DNA of 17,808 nt from an uncultured Treponema sp. (GTDB lineage Bacteria; Spirochaetota; Spirochaetia; Treponematales; Treponemataceae). The position numbers were made by a program, and so were the translations under genes. Numbering within the stretch: the stretch's first letter is position 1; every line of letters starts with the position of its first letter. The DNA lies in NCBI GenBank assembly GCA_937890485.1, contig CALBXN010000047.1, positions 1 through 17,808 on the forward strand. Reading direction: 5' to 3'. This document shows positions 14,441-17,808 of the stretch, piece by piece. A model generated the notes under the pieces. That model made no database searches, was not told the origin of the DNA, and was given only the letters and a program-made list of their open reading frames with translations.

Positions 14441-15754
14441 ATGATGGAAATGAAAAAAAAGGGATGCAGAAATTTGATTTTTGCAATGATTACTTTGGGG
14501 CTTGTCGTTCTGATAGCAGGATGTCAAACAATGATACCTGTATCTTATACAGAACCAGCACGGGTAAACATGAGCGGAATTAGCAAAATCGGACTTATTA
14601 CTAATGATTCTAGTGCGGGGGCAATGGTTTCTGCTGCACTCACAAATACAGGAAAATACACAGTTGTTCCTGGTGAGTCTGAAATTAACAGGTATAAAGC
14701 ATGGCAAGATTTGCGAGATTATTATGATAATGCAATAGAAGTAAAGGCCGCTGACTTAGTAAGTGCATACAGTTCGAATGCAATTCGGGCAAATTCTACT
14801 TACGAAGAAGAAACTCTTATAGTACACGGTACTATTAGTGACTTTCAAGAAAATGCTATCAGACTTGGAGTTGGTAATGACTCAGTTGATGTATATATTC
14901 TACCTTCAGAAAGAGAAAAAGCTGCTTCTCTTGAAAAAGGTGCAAATGTTACTATTATAGGTGAATGTTATGGGCTTAAGGCTCCTGATTTAAAAGATAC
15001 TGGTGAAATTTTACGAATTTTAGGTGGTGGTCAACATGTCAATATTGCAGGTGCATCGTTTTATGCTCCACCAGGAGAATATACATCTAGCATTGATGCA
15101 TTTCTATACTTAAATACATCTTCATCTGACAAAGTTGAGTCAAAGAAAGAAAAACGTGCTAAGAAAAATTCAGAAGGCAAAACTGTAGTAGATGCTGATG
15201 GAAATATTGTTTACAAAGAAATAACTTTATACCGCCGAGTTGCTGATGTAACAGCAGGTTTCAAAGTTGAAAATTTAAGTGGAAAAGTTATTGGTAAGGG
15301 AGAATACTCTAAAAGTCAATCAACTAGTTATTATGAAAACAAGGATGAAATGCCTAAACTTTCAACGCTTGTAGAAACTGCAAAGAGATACGTACTTCCA
15401 AACATTATTAGCGATATGGTGCCAACAGAACGTACAGTTAATGTGGTACTTGAAAAATCAGACAGTAAGAACAAAGAAGTAACAGGCGCAATGAGAGATG
15501 CAAAAAAACTTGTTGATGCAAAGAATTATGCTGCAGCCGCAAACGCGTATGGAAAAATATATGCTGAGACAAAAGATTTTGCTGCTGGATATAACCAAGC
15601 AATTTTAACAGAAGTGGCCAAAAATACAGATGAAGCTATTGTTTTGATGCAGGCTCTTGCAGTAAGTAGTAAAAATACAAAAGCACAAAATATGCTTAAA
15701 GAAATGAATAGTCGTAGTGCTAAAAACAAACAATCAGCCGAACAGGTTAAATAA
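14441..15754 (+). CDS. Lipoprotein with CsgG-like domain and C-terminal TPR region
   Basis: This 437-residue envelope lipoprotein has a signal peptide that ends in the lipobox VLIAGC, with the modified cysteine near residue 28. The next region (ISKIGLITNDSSAGAMVSAA, then GKYTVVPGESEI) has the strand-helix-strand layout of CsgG/LpoB-like periplasmic domains. The C-terminal 80 residues (AKKLVDAKNYAAAANAYGKI YAETKDFAAGYN) look like TPR helices, ending in a lysine-rich tail. The ATG at 14441 is selected because GGAGG at 14432-14436 lies just upstream and the promoter -10 overlaps the longer frame's ATG at 14372. ATG codons at 14444 and 14450 are alternatives. Codon use is somewhat richer in G+C than in most neighbours. 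It ends at a strong terminator. The exact role is unknown. Confidence 0.7.
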   Translation: MMEMKKKGCRNLIFAMITLGLVVLIAGCQTMIPVSYTEPARVNMSGISKIGLITNDSSAGAMVSAALTNTGKYTVVPGESEINRYKAWQDLRDYYDNAIEVKAADLVSAYSSNAIRANSTYEEETLIVHGTISDFQENAIRLGVGNDSVDVYILPSEREKAASLEKGANVTIIGECYGLKAPDLKDTGEILRILGGGQHVNIAGASFYAPPGEYTSSIDAFLYLNTSSSDKVESKKEKRAKKNSEGKTVVDADGNIVYKEITLYRRVADVTAGFKVENLSGKVIGKGEYSKSQSTSYYENKDEMPKLSTLVETAKRYVLPNIISDMVPTERTVNVVLEKSDSKNKEVTGAMRDAKKLVDAKNYAAAANAYGKIYAETKDFAAGYNQAILTEVAKNTDEAIVLMQALAVSSKNTKAQNMLKEMNSRSAKNKQSAEQVK

Positions 15755-15828
15755 TAAAAAAGTTCATCAGAATTATGTGAAAGATTGAAGTGGTTTTGTA
15801 AAATCTTTTGTAATTTTGAGTGAATTAT

Positions 15829-15863
15829 AGGAACTTAGCAATCTGGCTAAGTTCCTTTTTTTT
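15829..15863 (+). terminator. Strong rho-independent terminator after the lipoprotein gene
   Basis: AGGAACTTAGC at 15829-15839 and GCTAAGTTCCT at 15846-15856 form a perfect 11-bp stem with a 6-nt loop, followed by a run of eight Ts. A weaker AAAGATT/AATCTTT hairpin (15780-15808) precedes it in the 3' untranslated region. A reading frame that crosses this stem from 15820 is therefore unlikely to start there. Confidence 0.95.
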
Positions 15864-15879
15864 ACAGTCATATATAAAA

Positions 15880-16032
15880 ATGACAGGTTTCCTTTCGAAA
15901 GAGCCTATTGAAATTAAAAATAATACACAATCCTACGAAAACAATGACATTCTAGAAAAATATTTAAAACTAAACAAATATAATAGAAAAACTATAGAAA
16001 TATTGCTTAATTCTTTCTTAGAACGTCAATAA
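15880..16032 (+). CDS. Small ORF of 50 codons, uncertain
   Basis: This frame (MTGFLSKEPIEIKNNTQSYE then NNDILEKYLKLNKYNRKTIE ILLNSFLERQ) lies between a strong terminator and the toxin-antitoxin promoter. Its C-terminal half resembles the amphipathic tail helices of small regulatory proteins (LxKYLKLNxxNRKxIExLLxxxLxRQ), so it may be the end of a decayed regulator. The frame is open upstream to 15820, but that part overlaps the terminator stem. No Shine-Dalgarno sequence or promoter is convincing. I do not recognise the family. It may be a remnant or non-coding. Confidence 0.3.
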   Translation: MTGFLSKEPIEIKNNTQSYENNDILEKYLKLNKYNRKTIEILLNSFLERQ

Positions 16033-16035
16033 AAC

Positions 16036-16064
16036 TTGACAATACGTATATTGTGTAATATTTT
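16036..16064 (+). promoter_or_regulatory. Promoter of the toxin-antitoxin pair, placed for a leaderless mRNA
   Basis: TTGACA at 16036-16041 and TATTTT at 16059-16064 are separated by 17 bp. The antitoxin ATG (16071) begins 7 bases after the -10, the expected transcription start. No Shine-Dalgarno sequence is present. Confidence 0.6.
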
Positions 16065-16072
16065 ATACGTAT
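16042..16072. promoter_or_regulatory. Paired ATACGTAT palindromes, likely autorepression operator
   Basis: The 8-bp palindrome ATACGTAT occurs at 16042-16049 and 16065-16072, with centres 23 bp apart. One copy directly follows the -35 and the other overlaps the start codon. Ribbon-helix-helix antitoxins commonly bind such short paired palindromes, so autorepression by the antitoxin is a likely role. Confidence 0.65.
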
Positions 16073-16328
16073 GAGTGTTGATTCAAAACTTACATTAAAA
16101 TTAAATACTAATTCTATTCTCAAAGCAAAAAAATATGTGGCTGAACGTGGACTTTCACTTTCAAAACTTGTTGAGGATTTTTTCGAAAATATTACTTCTG
16201 ATTCTAATATTGTTGAAAATACTTCTTATTCACCTTTGGTAAAAGAACTTGCAGGAATTATTTCAATTCCTGATGATTATGATTATAAAGGTGATTATGA
16301 AAATTATTTAAAGGAAAAATATGAATAA
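16071..16328 (+). CDS. DUF6364-family antitoxin (ribbon-helix-helix)
   Basis: This 85-residue protein has an N-terminal strand KLTLKLN followed by two helices (SILKAKKYVAERG and SLSKLVEDFFENI), the ribbon-helix-helix DNA-binding fold. The tail (SPLVKELAGIISIPDDYDYK GDYENYLKEKYE) is acidic and aromatic. Such tails wrap around and block PIN toxins. I recognise it as the DUF6364 type that pairs with PIN-domain toxins. The stop overlaps the start of the toxin by 8 bases, so the two are translationally coupled. The ATG sits at the predicted transcription start and inside an ATACGTAT palindrome. Function as an antitoxin is inferred from the family and context. Confidence 0.85.
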   Translation: MSVDSKLTLKLNTNSILKAKKYVAERGLSLSKLVEDFFENITSDSNIVENTSYSPLVKELAGIISIPDDYDYKGDYENYLKEKYE

Positions 16329-16743
16329 GGTTTTTGTGGATTCTGATGTAATATTAGATTTGTTAGCACAACGTATTCCTCATTTTCATTTTTCTGCTTT
16401 GTTATTTACATTTGCTGATATGAAAAAATTAGAATTATATACTTCTCCAACAGTTTTTTGTAATGTATTTTATATTTTAAGAAAACAAATTGGAATTGAA
16501 AAAGCAAAGGCTGCCTTAAGAAAATTACGGCTTATAGTAAATATTATTGATACTTCAGAAAAAACAATTGACTGTGCATTAAATTCCGATTTTTCTGATT
16601 TTGAAGATGCAATTCAATGTTATACTGCACAAAGCCATCAAATTTCAATAATAATAACAAGAAATATAAAAGACTATAAAAATTCAGTAGTTGTTGTTCA
16701 AAATCCTGAAAGTTTTTTGTTTTCTTCTGGGTTACTTACATAG
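16321..16743 (+). CDS. PIN-domain toxin (VapC-like ribonuclease)
   Basis: This 140-residue protein is a predicted metal-dependent endoribonuclease. Acidic residues of the PIN active site are visible: Asp7 and Asp9 in VFVDSDVILDLL, Asp93 with Glu95 and Asp96 in SDFEDAIQ, and Asp118 in TRNIKDY. The second-helix position that is glutamate in classical VapC reads Asn48 here (TSPTVFCNVFYILRK), which I associate with the PIN_3-type subfamily. The ATG overlaps the antitoxin stop region (TATGAATAA), and the site for ribosome entry is inside the antitoxin gene. It forms the second gene of the toxin-antitoxin operon. RNA target is unknown. Confidence 0.88.
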   Translation: MNKVFVDSDVILDLLAQRIPHFHFSALLFTFADMKKLELYTSPTVFCNVFYILRKQIGIEKAKAALRKLRLIVNIIDTSEKTIDCALNSDFSDFEDAIQCYTAQSHQISIIITRNIKDYKNSVVVVQNPESFLFSSGLLT

Positions 16744-16777
16744 CTTTTATATATTTAGACAAGCAAAATTTTCCCAC

Positions 16778-16806
16778 TTGACAAAAATCAACTATCCTTG
16801 TAATTT
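16778..16806 (+). promoter_or_regulatory. Promoter of diaminopimelate dehydrogenase
   Basis: TTGACA at 16778-16783 and TAATTT at 16801-16806 are separated by 17 bp. The operator palindrome begins 5 bp after the -10. The geometry is identical to the promoter at 13113-13141. Confidence 0.55.
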
Positions 16807-16811
16807 TATTA

Positions 16812-16835
16812 TAGTAGTACTAAATAGAACTACTA
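16812..16835. promoter_or_regulatory. Palindromic operator upstream of diaminopimelate dehydrogenase
   Basis: TAGTAGTACT, AAAT, AGAACTACTA form a 10-4-10 palindrome with one mismatch. It matches the palindrome upstream of the TrmB-like gene (13147-13169) in arm sequence and loop length, and in its 34-bp distance from TTGACA. It predicts control by that regulator. Confidence 0.75.
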
Positions 16836-16871
16836 AGTATTACAAATAACCGATTTGTTTACGGAGGAAAT

Positions 16872-17552
16872 ATGAAAATTGGAATTTTAGGATATGGGAA
16901 TCTTGGCAAGGGAGTTGAATGTGCTATCAAACAAAATCCAGATTGTAACCTTGTGGCAGTTTTTACTCGTCGCGACCCTTCAAGCGTAAAACTTTTAACA
17001 GACGGTGTTCCTGTTGTAAAAGTTGATGATATTTTAAGTTATCAAGATAAAATTGATGTATTAATTATCTGTGGAGGAAGTGCAACTGATCTTCCAAAAC
17101 AGACTCCTGAATATGCAAAATATTTTAACGTAATTGATAGTTTTGACACTCACGCAAAAATCCCAGAACATTTTGCAAATGTAGATTCTTCTGCAAAAGC
17201 AAGTGGAAAAACAGCTTTAATTAGTGCTGGTTGGGATCCTGGAATGTTTAGCCTAGCACGTCTTTACTCAAACGCAATTTTGCCAAATGGAAAGGATTAT
17301 ACTTTCTGGGGAAAAGGGGTTAGCCAAGGACATTCAGATGCAATTCGTCGGATTAGCGGAGTAAAAAATGCAAAGCAATATACAATCCCAGTTGAGTCTG
17401 CTTTGGATTCAGTTCGCAATGGAGAAAATCCTGAACTTACAACAAGAGAAAAACACACAAAGGCCAGCGCGATTCGGAGCACGGATTCTGTGGAATCAAA
17501 CAATTGCCGTCTGAACACAAGCGGAGCCGTTACCAGTACATTTTTGATGTAG
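16872..17552 (+). CDS. ddh: Meso-diaminopimelate dehydrogenase, C-terminus replaced at a junction
   Basis: This NADPH-dependent enzyme makes meso-diaminopimelate in one step from tetrahydrodipicolinate, for lysine or cell-wall synthesis. The Rossmann motif GILGYGNLGKGVE starts at residue 4. CGGSATDLPKQTPEYA, SAGWDPGMFSLARLYSNA and FWGKGVSQGHSDAIRRISGV are hallmark segments of the family. Homology runs to about residue 197 (TTREKHTK, codon at 17460). There the normal continuation (a CFVV strand and about 130 more residues) is missing. The last 29 codons are antisense to a UbiA-type gene and have no similarity to the enzyme. The full enzyme is about 325 residues, so substrate-binding parts are lost. 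GGAGG at 16863-16867 supports the start. The truncation coincides with a change in base composition. Confidence 0.9.
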   Translation: MKIGILGYGNLGKGVECAIKQNPDCNLVAVFTRRDPSSVKLLTDGVPVVKVDDILSYQDKIDVLIICGGSATDLPKQTPEYAKYFNVIDSFDTHAKIPEHFANVDSSAKASGKTALISAGWDPGMFSLARLYSNAILPNGKDYTFWGKGVSQGHSDAIRRISGVKNAKQYTIPVESALDSVRNGENPELTTREKHTKASAIRSTDSVESNNCRLNTSGAVTSTFLM

Positions 17553-17590
17553 TGTTTAATTCGAAGAAGCTGGAAGTAGGTTTTTAGCAT
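17455..17590 (-). CDS. UbiA-family prenyl/phosphoribosyl transferase, N-terminal fragment
   Basis: On the minus strand the frame starts MLKTYFQLLRIKHYIKNVLV TAPLVFRRQLFD and continues LRIALAFVCFSL. This matches the N-terminus of the UbiA-type decaprenyl-phosphate phosphoribosyltransferase-like family, where LLRxKxxIKNxxVxAPLxFSxxxFD and AFxxFSLxSS are typical. These are membrane enzymes that act on polyprenyl phosphates. After about 45 to 50 residues the frame runs into antisense diaminopimelate dehydrogenase, so the catalytic DxxxD loops are missing. An in-frame TAA lies just upstream of the ATG. There is no clear ribosome site. The segment is G+C-richer than the gene it abuts and appears to come from elsewhere. 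Confidence 0.65.
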
Positions 17591-17673
17591 TATATCAAGT
17601 ATTTAGCACGACGCGAGGCAACGAGCTTTGACCTTTGCCGGGAGTATGCAATGAGTAGCATGTTTTCGCCGGC

Positions 17674-17808
17674 AGGAGGTGTGCGCTCATGTCTGGATGT
17701 GTAATTGCTGAGATAGTACAGCATCAGGGATGCTGTACTACATTTATATCACTTAAGCCTAATGAATTGCGAATAATTGAGGGAGCCCTGAGGTGTATTT
17801 TCTTGAAT
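17674..17808 (+). other. Unassigned right tip with a short open frame
   Basis: An ATG at 17689, preceded by a strong AGGAGGT at 17674-17680, opens a frame (MSGCVIAEIVQHQGCCTTFI SLKPNELRIIEGAL) that runs off the window after 40 codons. I recognise no family. A perfect hairpin lies within it, which weakens the coding case. Between 17591 and 17673 I see no feature. Confidence 0.25.
17714..17740. repeat. Perfect 12-3-12 inverted repeat
   Basis: TAGTACAGCATC at 17714-17725 and GATGCTGTACTA at 17729-17740 are exact reverse complements with an AGG loop. No T-run follows on either side, so a rho-independent terminator is unlikely. It could be an operator or a structured RNA element of the foreign-looking right tip. 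Confidence 0.7.

Noticed and set aside
14426..14707. Minus-strand frame opposite the lipoprotein signal peptide
   Set aside because: It is a shadow of the plus-strand gene and has no ribosome site of its own.
15820..15879. N-terminal extension of the small ORF before 15880
   Set aside because: It crosses an 11-bp terminator stem and its T-run, which explains the sequence better than coding.
17463..17552. Last 29 codons of the dehydrogenase frame as a novel C-terminal domain
   Set aside because: They are antisense to the UbiA-like coding segment and have no resemblance to the enzyme family.
1..17808. CRISPR array, prophage, integrative element or tRNA-linked island
   Set aside because: I saw no spaced direct repeats, integrase, transposase, phage structural genes or tRNA-like sequence in the window.

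Overview
The window reads as one stretch of an AT-rich anaerobic bacterial chromosome, most likely a Treponema-like spirochaete. This is inferred from the very A/T-biased codon use, several lipoproteins with loose spirochaete-type lipoboxes, an LPP20-family exported protein, CsgG-like envelope proteins, an OPT transporter paired with a PqqD-like protein, and a DUF6364/PIN toxin-antitoxin pair. I see no rRNA, tRNA, CRISPR array, transposase or phage module.

Layout. Positions 1 to about 70 and about 17455 to 17808 are visibly richer in G+C and do not belong to the reading frames beside them. The left tip is an internal piece of glutamate dehydrogenase on the minus strand. The right tip carries the N-terminus of a UbiA-family prenyltransferase on the minus strand plus unassigned sequence. 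Both joins cut through genes: the tail of an antiporter paralogue on the left and diaminopimelate dehydrogenase on the right. They look like chimeric contig ends, or else real rearrangements.

Between the joins lie the following. A Na+/Ca2+-type antiporter follows the tail of a tandem paralogue. Next is a 67-codon remnant that appears to fuse the two ends of an HD-GYP-type signalling protein. An OPT peptide transporter and a PqqD-like protein form a tight pair. Three exported envelope proteins follow: a CsgG-like protein with coiled coils and a possible barrel-like tail, an LPP20-family protein, and a lipoprotein. A convergent ferritin comes next, then a CrtI/retinol-saturase-like flavoprotein, enolase, a TIM-barrel sugar-phosphate isomerase/epimerase-like protein and a TrmB-family regulator. 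A convergent XRE regulator and a divergent CsgG-like/TPR lipoprotein follow. A strong terminator and a small ORF precede the DUF6364 antitoxin and PIN toxin, and the last native gene is diaminopimelate dehydrogenase.

How the parts connect. The clearest regulatory signal is a shared promoter-operator module. The TrmB gene and the dehydrogenase gene, about 3.7 kb apart, each have TTGACA exactly 34 bp upstream of a near-identical palindrome of the form TAGTAGTnCT-N4-AGAACTAC. This predicts that the TrmB-like protein represses itself and the dehydrogenase. Two other genes, the antitoxin and the isomerase-like gene, have promoters placed so that transcription should begin at the A of the ATG, with no Shine-Dalgarno sequence, which suggests leaderless mRNAs.
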